In this document: one piece after another, positions 1-8,345 of the stretch
Numbering within the stretch: position 1 is the first letter of the stretch
Layout of the letters: every line of letters begins with the position of its first letter
Assembly (NCBI GenBank): GCA_036562635.1
Contig: DATCJU010000049.1
Coordinates: forward strand, 1-44,895
Source of the DNA: DATCJU01 sp036562635
Lineage (GTDB): Bacteria; Actinomycetota; Actinomycetes; Mycobacteriales; Pseudonocardiaceae
Reading direction: 5' to 3'
DNA length: 44,895 nt
Translations under genes and position numbers: made by a program
Notes under the pieces: generated by a model
What the model saw: the letters and a program-made list of their open reading frames with translations, nothing else
The model's database searches: none
What the model was told of the DNA's origin: nothing

Positions 1-270
1 GAACAGGCGCCCGCTCGCGCCGGACCGCGCCGGGACCGTGATCGTCAGGCCCTCCAGCTGCGCCTTCACCTCACGAGCCTGGTCGAGGTCACGGATCTGC
101 CGGACCTCGCGAGCCTTCCGAATCGCGGCGACCTGCTTCTCGCCGCCCTTCGTCCAGCGGATGGCCAGGCCACGCGGCATGAGGTAGTTGCGGCCGTAGC
201 CGTCCTTGACCTCGACGATGTCACCGGGCCCGCCGAGGCCGGACACCTCCTGAGTCAAGATGAGCTTCAT
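1..270 (-). CDS. rplI: 50S ribosomal protein L9 (partial, C-terminus off window)
   Basis: The ATG lies at 268-270 on the minus strand and the frame stays open to the window edge, giving about 90 N-terminal residues. The start MKLILTQEVSGLG followed by GDIVEVKDGYGRNYLMPR is the L9 N-domain signature. L9 binds 23S rRNA and sits at the base of the L1 stalk. It is the last visible gene of the rpsF-ssb-rpsR-rplI operon, 16 bases after rpsR. Only the C-terminal part is missing. Confidence 0.97.
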   Translation of the reverse strand, partial: MKLILTQEVSGLGGPGDIVEVKDGYGRNYLMPRGLAIRWTKGGEKQVAAIRKAREVRQIRDLDQAREVKAQLEGLTITVPARSGASGRLF

Positions 271-286
271 CGGTGCGACCTCCTCG

Positions 287-523
287 TCAACGGGCCGTGC
301 TGGTGTACGGCAGGAGCGCCATCTCGCGAGCGTTCTTGATGGCGGTCGCGACGTCACGCTGGTGTTGGGTGCAGTTGCCGGTCACGCGGCGCGCACGGAT
401 CTTGCCGCGGTCGGAGATGAACTTCCGCAGCAGGGTCGTGTCCTTGTAGTCGATGACCTGGGTGCGGTCCTTGCAGAACGTGCAGACCTTCTTCTTCGGC
501 TTCCGCACGGGCGGCTTGGCCAT
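287..523 (-). CDS. rpsR: 30S ribosomal protein S18, zinc-binding (C+) form
   Basis: This 78-residue protein starts MAKPPVRKPKKK and contains IDYKDTTLLRKFISDRGKI and RRVTGNCTQHQRD, which are diagnostic of S18. It keeps CTFC near residue 14 and the downstream Cys/His pair CTQH, so it is the zinc-binding C+ type rather than the cysteine-less paralogue some actinobacteria make under zinc limitation. S18 pairs with S6 on the 30S platform. A purine-rich ribosome binding site (AGGAGG-like) precedes the ATG. It lies between ssb and rplI. Confidence 0.97.
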   Translation of the reverse strand: MAKPPVRKPKKKVCTFCKDRTQVIDYKDTTLLRKFISDRGKIRARRVTGNCTQHQRDVATAIKNAREMALLPYTSTAR

Positions 524-637
524 GGGTCGTTCCTCCTGGCTACGACGTGGAAGTGTGTCCGGTGTCGTGGTACGGGCGCCGCGGGACCTGTCACCGCGGT
601 CGCACCCGGTGCCACGTGACGGCTGGTCGACGAGGGA

Positions 638-1105
638 TCAGAACGGCGGTTCGTCGCTGTATCCGCCGGCGGGAGCAGGCGGAGCGGAGCCCCACGGGTC
701 GTCCACCGGGGCGCCGCCGAAGCCACCACCGGAGCTGCCGCGGCTCACCTTGTTCACCTTCGCCGTGGCGTACCGCAGCGAGGGGCCGATCTCGTCGACC
801 TCCAGCTCGATGACGGTGCGCTTCTCACCCTCACGGGTCTCGAAGGAGCGCTGACGGAGCCGGCCGGTCACGATCACCCGCATACCGCGGGTGAGGGACT
901 CGGCGACGTTCTCCGCCGCCTGCCGCCAGATGTTGCAGCGCAGGAACAGCGCCTCGCCGTCCTTCCACTCGCCGGTGGCCCGGTCGAAGGTCCGCGGCGT
1001 GGAGGCGACGGTGAACGTGGCGACTGCGGCCCCCGAGGGGGTGAAGCGCAGCTCCGGGTCGGCCGTCAGGTTGCCGACCACCGTGATTGTCGTTTCACCA
1101 GCCAT
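638..1105 (-). CDS. ssb: Single-stranded DNA-binding protein
   Basis: The 155-residue protein starts MAGETTITVVGNLTADPELRF, with an OB-fold in the first ~110 residues (FTPSGAAVATF, WRQAAENVAESLTRGMRV, TGRLRQRSFETREGE). A Gly-rich linker follows and it ends in the acidic tip YSDEPPF, the usual SSB tail that docks replication and repair partners. The length is normal for actinobacterial SSB. It sits between rpsF (22-base gap) and rpsR in the classical ribosomal/ssb operon, so it is probably cotranscribed with them. Confidence 0.97.
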   Translation of the reverse strand: MAGETTITVVGNLTADPELRFTPSGAAVATFTVASTPRTFDRATGEWKDGEALFLRCNIWRQAAENVAESLTRGMRVIVTGRLRQRSFETREGEKRTVIELEVDEIGPSLRYATAKVNKVSRGSSGGGFGGAPVDDPWGSAPPAPAGGYSDEPPF

Positions 1106-1127
1106 CGTGGCGGCTCCTCACGCGCGC

Positions 1128-1421
1128 TCAGGCGCGGTCGGGACGGCGCAGGACCTTGGTCCGCAGCACCGACTCGTTCAGGCTCAGCTGCCGGTCCAGC
1201 TCCTTGACCGCCGCCGGCTCGCAGATCACGTCGAGCACCGCGTAGATGCCCTCCGAGTGCTTGCCGATCTCGTAGGCCAGGCGCCGCCGGCCCCAGACGT
1301 CGACCTTCTCCACGTTGCCGCCGGAGGAGCGGATGACGTTGAGGAAGGTGTCCAGCGACGGAGCGACGGTGCGCTCGTCGAGGGACGGGTCCAGAATGAC
1401 CATCAGCTCGTAGTGACGCAT
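1128..1421 (-). CDS. rpsF: 30S ribosomal protein S6
   Basis: Starting at the internal ATG gives MRHYELMVILDPSLDERTV, the usual S6 start, and a 97-residue protein. It contains GRRRLAYEIGKHSEGIY, typical of S6. An upstream in-frame GTG would add three residues, but it lies only about three bases from the strong AGGAGG, whereas the ATG is about 12 bases away; family similarity favours the ATG. S6 forms a heterodimer with S18. It is the first gene of the operon. Confidence 0.96.
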   Translation of the reverse strand: MRHYELMVILDPSLDERTVAPSLDTFLNVIRSSGGNVEKVDVWGRRRLAYEIGKHSEGIYAVLDVICEPAAVKELDRQLSLNESVLRTKVLRRPDRA

Positions 1422-1451
1422 GAAGACCACTCACCTCCTGTGGACTTCGCG

Positions 1452-1470
1452 GCCACGGACTCTCCGTGGC
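1452..1470 (-). promoter_or_regulatory. Hairpin in the rpsF 5' leader
   Basis: A perfect 8-bp stem (GCCACGGA / TCCGTGGC) with a 3-base loop lies about 30 bases upstream of the rpsF start, just before its ribosome binding site. rpsF leaders in many bacteria carry a structure bound by the S6:S18 pair, and this position would suit such a control element. I cannot verify the conserved bulge of that motif here, so only the hairpin itself is claimed. Confidence 0.4.
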
Positions 1471-1534
1471 AGGAGGGTCGTCGCGTCAGCAACCCGGACA
1501 GGGTAACAGAGGGTACCCACGCCCCACGTGGGTG

Positions 1535-1570
1535 ACCGCGGGGTGCGACCGTGTGGCCACACCCCGCGGT
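1535..1570 (-). terminator. Hairpin terminator after the secreted-protein gene
   Basis: A perfect 11-bp GC stem (1535-1545 with 1560-1570) with a 14-base loop begins 44 bases past the stop of the minus-strand gene at 1614. It has no U tract, which is normal in actinobacteria. It separates that gene from the rpsF operon. Confidence 0.6.
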
Positions 1571-1613
1571 GTCGTCCTGCCCGTTCGGTCGGTCCGGGTG
1601 GCTCGGGCGGTGG

Positions 1614-2651
1614 TCAGGCCGCCGAGCGGCGGAGCACCCAGGTGCGCACCAGCGCCGCCGTCACCGCGGACAGTGCGAGCGCCGCCAGGACCACCGGTGC
1701 GGCCAGACCGGCCGCGTTGGGGACGGAGGGCAGGGCGCGTGCCTGGCCCACCACGGTGATCTCGTCGGACTCGGGGGCCTGGTCCTGCGTCACGGGGTTC
1801 CGCAGGTACTGGTCCAGGGACAGCGTGTCGTAGCGCAGGTCCGGGGACGGCGCCCAGTAGCCCGGGAGCGCGAACGGGATGTCCGAGTAGTCGGGGAGCG
1901 GAACCCGATCGAGCTGGGAGGTGTTGCCGTCGAGCCCGGCCACCGGGTCCAGCTGGAAGTCGGGCATGGGCAGCCCGGCGTCGGCGGGCACCTCGGCGCT
2001 GGGGGAACCACCCGGCCGGGCGGGCTGGGGCTCGGGCGGTGTGGCCGGCTGCGGCGAGGGTGCCGGTCCGGCGCCGCTGCCCGGTTTCAGCTGCTCCTTC
2101 ACGTGTTCCACCACGCGCTGCGACCCGTCGGCCAGCTCCTGGGTGCCCTGCTGGATCGGGGCGGCCACGGTGTTGGTCACCTGCACGGTCACCCCGCAGA
2201 GGCCGGTCAGTACCGAGGTCACCCCGTTCGTGACCTCGGCGAGGACCCCGCCGAGCAGGGGGATCCGCCGCAGCTGTTCCACCATGATCCGGGCGATCTG
2301 GCCACCGGTGATGTAGCTCTGCTCCCCGGGTTTGCCGACGGGGATCGCACCGATCGGGACCGGTGGCAGCTTCGCCAGTTCTCGTTGCAGTGGGGTCACC
2401 AGGGGCGGGCCGAGGATCGGGATCGCCCGTACCACGTCCAGCACGGGCTGGACGACGGCCGAGGGGTTCAGCGCGAGCGGCTGGCCGGGCTCTCCGCGCA
2501 CGGTGGTGGCGCAGTCCCCGACGATGATGGGCTCGACGGTGGGGAACGCAGGAGCGGCGGCTGCGGGAGCGGCCGTGGAGAGGACACTTCCGGTGGCCAG
2601 CGTGGCGACCAGGGCGATACTCGCTGCTAACCGCCGTGGGCGTCTGCGCAT
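1614..2651 (-). CDS. Secreted, C-terminally membrane-anchored protein of unknown function
   Basis: The ATG at 2649-2651 has a good GGGAGG ribosome binding site; longer upstream starts would place residues ahead of the signal peptide. The 345-residue product opens with MRRRPRRLAASIALVATLA and an AAPAAAAP signal-peptidase region. A mature domain with two Cys (GDCATT, LTGLCGV) follows, then a Pro/Gly-rich stretch around residues 195-225. A single C-terminal membrane helix (AAPVVLAALALSAVTAALV) ends in a short basic tail. This suggests an exported domain tethered to the membrane. I do not recognise a catalytic motif. It points away from the endonuclease gene and shares a 250-bp intergenic region with it. 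Confidence 0.8.
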   Translation of the reverse strand: MRRRPRRLAASIALVATLATGSVLSTAAPAAAAPAFPTVEPIIVGDCATTVRGEPGQPLALNPSAVVQPVLDVVRAIPILGPPLVTPLQRELAKLPPVPIGAIPVGKPGEQSYITGGQIARIMVEQLRRIPLLGGVLAEVTNGVTSVLTGLCGVTVQVTNTVAAPIQQGTQELADGSQRVVEHVKEQLKPGSGAGPAPSPQPATPPEPQPARPGGSPSAEVPADAGLPMPDFQLDPVAGLDGNTSQLDRVPLPDYSDIPFALPGYWAPSPDLRYDTLSLDQYLRNPVTQDQAPESDEITVVGQARALPSVPNAAGLAAPVVLAALALSAVTAALVRTWVLRRSAA

Positions 2652-2888
2652 GTCTGCCTCCCTGCCACACCGACGGTCACTCGTCCGTGGTGGGTGAAAG
2701 TCTGGACCGAAGGTACGCCCTGCACAGTGACCTTGGCCATACTCGCCGGTAACAATTTGCTGCGCCTGCTGGGTGAACCTGTTTCGGATTTCTCCGCTCC
2801 CTGGCCCCCGCCGCCCGTTCCGGGTGGCTCGACCTTCCGTGCCGTGTGTCCGAAATACGACGCTTCCCGCAAGCGAGCGGGTTCCTAC

Positions 2889-2894
2889 TACGCT
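2889..2894 (+). promoter_or_regulatory. -10 box (TACGCT) of a leaderless promoter for nfo
   Basis: TACGCT fits the actinobacterial TANNNT -10 and lies exactly 7 bases before the ATG at 2902, so the transcript would begin at or next to the start codon. No Shine-Dalgarno sequence is visible. The -35 region is not recognisable. Confidence 0.5.
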
Positions 2895-2901
2895 CGGAAC
2901 C

Positions 2902-3672
2902 ATGCGCATCGGGGCCCACGTCGGCGTCGACGATCCGCTCGGCGCCGCGGAGCGACGCGGCGCCGAGGTGGTGCAGTTCTTCCTGTCCGACCCGCAGAGC
3001 TGGTCCGCTCCCCAACCGCATCCGCAGGCCGAGCAGCTGCGGGCGGCGGACGTGGAGATCTTCGTGCACTCCCCCTACGTGGTGAACGTGGCGTCGCTGA
3101 ACAACCGCATCCGGATTCCGTCCCGCAAGGCGGTGGCCCAGCACGCGGCCGCCGCAGCCCAGATCGGGGCGTCCGGACTGGTCGTGCACGGCGGGCACGT
3201 CACCAAGGGCGGTGATCCCGCCGAGGGGGTGGCGAACTGGCGCAAGCTGTTCGAACGACAGGCCGACGCCGGTGGTTTCCCCGTGCCGATCCTGATCGAG
3301 AACACCGCGGGCGGCGAGAACGCCATGGCCCGCCGCTTCGACATGCTGGCCCGGCTGTGGGACGCGATCGGCGAGTTCGGTGTGGGGTTCTGCCTGGACA
3401 CCTGTCACGCCCACGCCGCGGGCGAGGACCTGCCGGGCATCGTGGACCGGATCAAGTCGATCACCGGTCGCATCGACCTGGTGCACCTGAACAACTCCCG
3501 GGACGAGTTCGGCTCCTCCCGGGACCGACACGCCAACATCGGTACCGGCACCATCGACCCGGACCTGTTGGTGGAGGTGTGTGCGGCCGCCGACGCCCCC
3601 GTCGTGGTGGAGACGCCTGAGGAAGGGCAGGCCGGTGACATCGCCTTCCTGCGTTCCAGGCTCGGGCGGTGA
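2902..3672 (+). CDS. nfo: Deoxyribonuclease IV (AP endonuclease family 2)
   Basis: The 256-residue TIM-barrel protein starts MRIGAHVGVDDPLGAA. Likely zinc ligands of the EndoIV family are all visible: His in VHSPYVVN, His in VVHGGH, Glu in LIENTAGG, Asp and His in CLDTCHAHA, His in VHLNNSRDEFG, Asp and His in SRDRHANIG, and Glu in VVETPE. It would cleave the backbone at abasic sites during base-excision repair. The ATG was chosen because the family starts here and a leaderless -10 sits 7 bases upstream. It overlaps the next gene by four bases (GTGA), implying translational coupling. Confidence 0.93.
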   Translation: MRIGAHVGVDDPLGAAERRGAEVVQFFLSDPQSWSAPQPHPQAEQLRAADVEIFVHSPYVVNVASLNNRIRIPSRKAVAQHAAAAAQIGASGLVVHGGHVTKGGDPAEGVANWRKLFERQADAGGFPVPILIENTAGGENAMARRFDMLARLWDAIGEFGVGFCLDTCHAHAAGEDLPGIVDRIKSITGRIDLVHLNNSRDEFGSSRDRHANIGTGTIDPDLLVEVCAAADAPVVVETPEEGQAGDIAFLRSRLGR

Positions 3673-5216
3673 CGGTGGCCGGCGGGCAGGTGGTCGAGGC
3701 GGTACGCGGGACGGAGGCACTGGTGTCGGAACCGGGCGGTGCGGAGGTACGTGACGCCCGCTGTCGCCCGGGTGCCGCGCGTCGCATGGGCCGGGTGGCC
3801 CTGGCCGTGCTCGTCCTGCTGTGCGGACTGACCCTTCTCGGCGGCTATCTGAACAAGGCACGCTGCACCGGCCCCGAGTACGACGAGTGGGGACGGAGCC
3901 AGCCGAACTACAAGGAGCGGGTGGACGGCGACGTCTGCTACTCCGACATCCAGCACCTGTGGCTGGGCCGGGACATCGACCGGCACGTCTTCCCCTACCT
4001 GGACGGGTCGATCACCCCCGACGGCACGCTGACCGGCGGAACCGTCGAGTACCCCGTGCTCACCGGCCTGGTCATCTGGGCCGGGGCGATCTTCGCGGAG
4101 AACGACGGGGAGTACCTGCTCGGCTCGGCCCTGGTGATGGCGCCGTTCGGACTGCTCACCGCCTGGTGCCTGGGTCGGCTGTCCGGCTGGCGGGCGCTGC
4201 TGTGGGCACTCGGACCGCCGCTGGTGCTGTACGCCTTCCACAACTGGGACCTGCCGGTGGTGGCCTGCGCGGTCGCCGCCGTGTACGTGATGCACCGGGG
4301 CTGGGGCCGGGCCGGGGCGCGTCGGCCGCTGCCGCAGCGGGCCCGGGTGGCCGCGGTGCTGCTGGGGCTCGGGTTCGCGTTCAAGCTGTACCCGGGTGCG
4401 TTCGTGCTGCCGCTGCTGCTGTACGTGCTGACCGGCGGCCGGGGTGGGCGTGAGCTGCGCCCGGAGCGGCGGGTGCGGGCCGCCCTGCAGACCGGCCTGG
4501 CCGCCGTGGTGACCGTGGTGGTGGTGAACCTGCCGTTCGCCCTGCTCGGCTACGAGGGCTGGCGGGCCTCGTTCACCTTCCAGCAGCTCCGCCAGGTGGA
4601 CATCACCACGAACTCGGTCTGGTACTGGGGTTTCCGCCCCTACTCGGACCCGGGGGACACCGAGTTCCAGGCCCTGGTGGACTGGCTGTCCCCCACGTTG
4701 GTGCTGCTCTCGTTCGCCCTGGCCTGTGTGCTGGGCTGGCGCCGTTACGAGCGGGAGGGTACCTACCCGTGGATCCAGGTCTCCGGGGCCATGCTGTGCG
4801 GCTTCCTGCTGCTGCACAAGGTCCACTCCCCGCAGTACACGTTGTGGTTGGTGCCGTTCTTCGTGCTGCTGCAGGTGCGGTGGGCCTGGGTGCTGGCCTA
4901 CCTGGTGGCCGACCTGGCGATGGGGATCGGCATCTTCCGCTGGTACTACGCCATCGGTCAGGGGCTGCCGTCCTCGATCTACGACGGCTTCGCGGCGCAG
5001 GCGGTGGTGATCGGCGTGTGGGGCCGGGCCGCCCTGCTGGTCGGCCTGTTCGTCGTCTTCCTGTCCGCCCGCACCACGATCGTCCCCACGGGGCGGCGCC
5101 GGCCGGTCGTCGTCCTGGCGGCGGAGACGGACCAGGAACGGTCCGCGCCCGTGGAGCAGCCGGCCACCCCGGACGAGGGCTCCTCGTCGGTGGGCGAGCC
5201 CGGCCCGGCGCGGTAG
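3669..5216 (+). CDS. GT87/DUF2029-like polytopic membrane protein (copy 1)
   Basis: The GTG start lies in the GTGA overlap with nfo. The 515-residue protein has about 10-12 predicted membrane helices beginning near residue 40. Motifs shared with the second copy at 21275-22906 include CYSD, FPY, EYPVLTGL, FHNWD, FKLYPGAF and HSPQYTLWLVPFF. The family contains polyprenyl-phosphate-sugar-dependent mannosyltransferases, so transfer of a lipid-linked sugar at the cell surface is plausible, but the substrate is unknown. The tail is hydrophilic and probably cytoplasmic. Confidence 0.8.
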   Translation: MTVAGGQVVEAVRGTEALVSEPGGAEVRDARCRPGAARRMGRVALAVLVLLCGLTLLGGYLNKARCTGPEYDEWGRSQPNYKERVDGDVCYSDIQHLWLGRDIDRHVFPYLDGSITPDGTLTGGTVEYPVLTGLVIWAGAIFAENDGEYLLGSALVMAPFGLLTAWCLGRLSGWRALLWALGPPLVLYAFHNWDLPVVACAVAAVYVMHRGWGRAGARRPLPQRARVAAVLLGLGFAFKLYPGAFVLPLLLYVLTGGRGGRELRPERRVRAALQTGLAAVVTVVVVNLPFALLGYEGWRASFTFQQLRQVDITTNSVWYWGFRPYSDPGDTEFQALVDWLSPTLVLLSFALACVLGWRRYEREGTYPWIQVSGAMLCGFLLLHKVHSPQYTLWLVPFFVLLQVRWAWVLAYLVADLAMGIGIFRWYYAIGQGLPSSIYDGFAAQAVVIGVWGRAALLVGLFVVFLSARTTIVPTGRRRPVVVLAAETDQERSAPVEQPATPDEGSSSVGEPGPAR

Positions 5217-5295
5217 CCACCGGACCGGGCGACACCAGGACCGGCCGACACCAGGGTCTATCGACGCGACGCCAGGCGGTGACGTTCCCCGACGG

Positions 5296-5327
5296 GCCGG
5301 GTCCGTTCCCGACGGCGGGAACCCGGC
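5296..5327. terminator. Hairpin between convergent genes
   Basis: GCCGGG and GTTCCC pair with GGGAAC and CCGGC around a 6-base loop, with a 3-base bulge on the left arm. It lies between the GT87-like gene (+) and the minus-strand operon end, and could stop transcription from both sides. Confidence 0.5.
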
Positions 5328-5344
5328 GAGGCCGTCCGGCCGGA

Positions 5345-5809
5345 TCAGAGCGTCAGCTTGTACCCCAGGTGGGTCGCCTCGAAGCCGAGCCGCTCGTAGA
5401 AGCGGTGGGCGTCCGTGCGGGTCCGGTCCGAGGTGAGCTGCACCAGCCGGCAGCCCCGGGCCCGGGCCTCCTCGATCGCCCAGGAGATCAGTTCGGCGCC
5501 CAGGCCGCTGCCCCGCTGGTCGGAACGGACCCGCACACCCTCGATCTGGGCCCGGGTGGCCGCCCGGCGGGACAGCCCGGGGATGAAGGTCAGCTGGAGC
5601 GTGCCGACGACTTCGCCGTCCCGGTCGGCCACCGCGAGGTACTGGTGGGGGTCGGCGTCCAGCACCCGGAACGCCGCCAGGTACGGCTCCAGGTCGTCCG
5701 GTGACTCCCGGGTGGCGCCCAGCGGGTCGTCCGCCAGCATCGCCACGATGGCCGGCACGTCCTCCGCGGTCGCCCGCCGGATCAGTGCCTTGGCCGTGGT
5801 CCGTTCCAT
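5345..5809 (-). CDS. GNAT family N-acetyltransferase
   Basis: The 154-residue protein has the GNAT core: IRRATAEDVPAIVAML at the N-terminus, VVGTLQLTFIPG as the beta4 strand, the acetyl-CoA loop VRSDQRGSGLGAELISW, and the terminal HRFYERLGFEATHLGYKL. The start has a GGAAAGGA ribosome binding site. It follows the last ATP-grasp gene by 27 bases on the same strand, so it may be the last gene of the biosynthetic operon, for instance acetylating the product or giving self-protection. It could equally be an ordinary housekeeping GNAT. The substrate is not deducible. Confidence 0.85.
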   Translation of the reverse strand: MERTTAKALIRRATAEDVPAIVAMLADDPLGATRESPDDLEPYLAAFRVLDADPHQYLAVADRDGEVVGTLQLTFIPGLSRRAATRAQIEGVRVRSDQRGSGLGAELISWAIEEARARGCRLVQLTSDRTRTDAHRFYERLGFEATHLGYKLTL

Positions 5810-5836
5810 CCGTGTCCTTTCCCGATCACGTTCCGC

Positions 5837-7111
5837 TCACAGCAGGTTCCCCGGGTCCTGGTCCGGCACCGGTGCCGCCGACAGGACCAGCCGGCAGCGT
5901 GCCACGGCCTCGCGTGCCCGCCGCACGGCGGTCTCCGGGTCCTCTCCGGTGGCCCGGGCCCAGAGCACGCGGCTCCCCGAGTCCGCCAGCTCACCCACCT
6001 CGTCGCCCTCGGCCACCTCCAGTTCGACCCGGACGTCCGGGCCCAGTGCTCGGGCCTGGTCCAGCCCGTCGACCCGCAGCAGTCGCCCGGCACAGGGCGC
6101 CGCACCGAACCAGATCGCCTGCGCCGGGCCACCCGGGCGGCTCAGCCGCTCCCGCACCGCCTCCAGAACCGGTTCGCCGAGAGTCTGTCGCACCAGGCAG
6201 TCCAGCATGTCCACGCCGGTGGCGTCGTGCACCAGGTACGGGATCTCGTCCCCGGCAGGACGCACGTGCGTCTCGATGGTCCGCGGCCCGTGCTCGGTGA
6301 GGACGAGCTCGGTGTGGCTCACCCCGTCCCGGATACCGAGGGCGGTGAGCACCCGAGCCACGTGGGAGACCACCGCCTCCCGTTCCGCGGTGGGCAGGGG
6401 TGCCGGGATGACGTGCCCCAGCTCCACGAAGGTGACGGGGTCGGAGTACTTGCGGGTCACCGCGACGACCTGGTGCTCGCCGTCCTCCGACAGCGCCTCG
6501 ACACTGATCTGCGGGCCGGTCAGGTACTCCTCCACCAGCACCTCGGGGGCCCCGGTCCGGCCGGTGTGCCGCGACGCGACACAGCGTTGGTACACCCGCG
6601 GTGCCTGGACGGGGTCGTCCAGCAGGGCCACGCCGGCGCTGCCCGACCCGTCGACCGGCTTGACCACCCAGCGACCGCCGTGCTCCTCGACCCAGCTCGC
6701 CAGTTCCTCAGCGCTGCCCAGCAGTGCGCAGCGCACCTGCTCCACCCCCGCCACGGCCAGCACCTCGCGCATCCGCCGCTTGTCGTGCACCGCCGCGATC
6801 GTGTCGGGGCTGTGGGTGCGCAGGCCCAACGCCGCCCCGATGACCGCGGCCCGCCACTGGTCGCGCTCGCCGAAGGTGGCCAGCCGGGTGAACGGGTCCC
6901 GCTCGTGCACCGCGCGGGCCAGCGCGATCCACTCCTCGTCCGGGCTGTCGGCGGGCAGCGAGAACACCCGCGCGTGTTCCCCGGCCTGCCTGATCTTGGG
7001 CAGCAGGGACAGCTGGCACAGCACCGAGGTCCTGGTTCCCGGGCGGTGTTGCCGCAGCAGCCCCGGCAGCTCACGACCGCCGCCGACGACCAGTACGTGT
7101 TCGTGTCCCAT
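5837..7111 (-). CDS. ATP-grasp carboxylate-amine ligase (ligase 1)
   Basis: The 424-residue protein has ATP-grasp architecture. An N-terminal Rossmann-like domain (HVLVVGGGRELPG) comes first. The ATP-binding lobe follows, with WVVKPVDGSGSAGVALL as the Lys and glycine loop and VLVEEYLTGPQISVEAL as the hinge. The metal-binding end is SHTELVLTEHGPRTIETHVRPAGDE. L-amino-acid ligases and carnosine-synthase-like enzymes of this type join amino acids through an acyl phosphate. Its ATG overlaps the MFS stop as TGATG, so it is translationally coupled, and the reading frame is intact. With ligase 2 at 11305 the operon could make two amide bonds without an NRPS. The substrates are unknown. Confidence 0.88.
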   Translation of the reverse strand: MGHEHVLVVGGGRELPGLLRQHRPGTRTSVLCQLSLLPKIRQAGEHARVFSLPADSPDEEWIALARAVHERDPFTRLATFGERDQWRAAVIGAALGLRTHSPDTIAAVHDKRRMREVLAVAGVEQVRCALLGSAEELASWVEEHGGRWVVKPVDGSGSAGVALLDDPVQAPRVYQRCVASRHTGRTGAPEVLVEEYLTGPQISVEALSEDGEHQVVAVTRKYSDPVTFVELGHVIPAPLPTAEREAVVSHVARVLTALGIRDGVSHTELVLTEHGPRTIETHVRPAGDEIPYLVHDATGVDMLDCLVRQTLGEPVLEAVRERLSRPGGPAQAIWFGAAPCAGRLLRVDGLDQARALGPDVRVELEVAEGDEVGELADSGSRVLWARATGEDPETAVRRAREAVARCRLVLSAAPVPDQDPGNLL

Positions 7112-8343
7112 CACGACCTCCGACTTCCCACCGCCATCAGGAATGCGCCGAGTACGAACGCGCCACCGAGCGCCAGCCAGCCGACCGGGCCCCGCAGCAC
7201 CACCGCGGTCATGAACGGCGGGCCGATCGCGAACTGCGCGGCGTGCCCCAGGTTGAAGGCCCCCAGGTAGGAGCCCATCGACCGTTCCGGAGCCAGGCGG
7301 TGCGAGAGCTCGAACGCCGCGACGGAGTGCATGTTCTCGCCCAGGGTCAGCAGCACCACCGCGAGCACCGCCATCACCGTGGCCGTCACCGGCTCGACGG
7401 CCTCGGCGGCGGCGAACAACGCGGCGGCCGCCAGCAGCGGGGCCAGCGACCGCAGCACGGTGCGGCGGGCGGGGCCGATGTCGTTGGCCCACCTGGTCAG
7501 GGGAACCTGGAGCAGCACTGTGAGCACGGTGTTGAGCGCGAGCAGCGGTCCCACCGTCGCCGCGGGCACCTCGGTGCGGGACACGACCCACAACGGCAAC
7601 AGCGTGAACAGCACCGAGTCGTGCACCAGCAGGATCGCGTTGCCCACCAGGAGCGAGGTGTACCGCCAGTCCTTCAGGACGTTTGCCTTGGTCCCGTCCT
7701 GGCCGTCCGGGTCGGACTTCTGCCGCTCGGTGCCGTCGTGGCGCGCCCGCGCGACCGAGCCGGAGTTCAGGCGCCGCACGACGGCCAGCAGGACCAGGTA
7801 GGACGCGGCGTTCAGCCCGAACCCGATGGAGAACGCCTCCCGGCTGCCCACCGCGATCACCACGCTGGACAGGAACAGGCCCACGGCCAGGCCGGCGTTG
7901 CGCACGGTGCGCAGCACCGCCATCGACTGGCTGCGCCGCTCGGGCGGTTCGACCTGGACCACGAACATCTGCTGCACCGGGGTGCTGGCCCGGTCCAGGA
8001 CGGCGAGAACACAGGTCAGCACCGCGTACTGGGTGAACGAGCCGACGAAGAGGAACCCGGTGTAGCCCACGGAGCGGCTCAGCAGCAGCACGGACCACAA
8101 CCGGCCGGCCCCGGTGCGGTCGGCCAGCCAGCCGGCGGGGAAGGGCGCGAGCAGCCCGAGCAGGTTCGCGGCCCCGGTCACCAGCCCCACCTGCAGGACG
8201 TCGGCCCCCAGGTGCTGGACGACGAACACGGGGATCAGCGCCAGGAACACGCCGCTGCCGATCGAGTCGACCGCGGCTGCGGCGGCCAGCAACCGGGTGT
8301 TGCGGCTACGCGGTACGTAGGTCTCCAGCACCGCGAGACGCAT
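7111..8343 (-). CDS. MFS transporter, probable product exporter
   Basis: The 410-residue protein has about 12 predicted helices in two halves, with the cytoplasmic loop near residues 195-220 (RARHDGTERQKSDPDGQD). It shows the MFS motif-A-like GWLADRTGAGRLW after helix 2. The ATG follows the preceding gene's stop by two bases and has a GAGGTGG ribosome binding site. Its stop overlaps the next ATG (TGATG). Lying inside a biosynthetic operon, it most likely exports the product or confers self-resistance. It is intact. Confidence 0.87.
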   Translation of the reverse strand: MRLAVLETYVPRSRNTRLLAAAAAVDSIGSGVFLALIPVFVVQHLGADVLQVGLVTGAANLLGLLAPFPAGWLADRTGAGRLWSVLLLSRSVGYTGFLFVGSFTQYAVLTCVLAVLDRASTPVQQMFVVQVEPPERRSQSMAVLRTVRNAGLAVGLFLSSVVIAVGSREAFSIGFGLNAASYLVLLAVVRRLNSGSVARARHDGTERQKSDPDGQDGTKANVLKDWRYTSLLVGNAILLVHDSVLFTLLPLWVVSRTEVPAATVGPLLALNTVLTVLLQVPLTRWANDIGPARRTVLRSLAPLLAAAALFAAAEAVEPVTATVMAVLAVVLLTLGENMHSVAAFELSHRLAPERSMGSYLGAFNLGHAAQFAIGPPFMTAVVLRGPVGWLALGGAFVLGAFLMAVGSRRS

Positions 8344-8345
8344 GT

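Noticed and set aside
1431..1600. Definite S6:S18 autoregulatory RNA motif in the rpsF leader
   Set aside because: Only a simple hairpin could be verified by eye. The conserved bulge and second stem need a covariance-model search.
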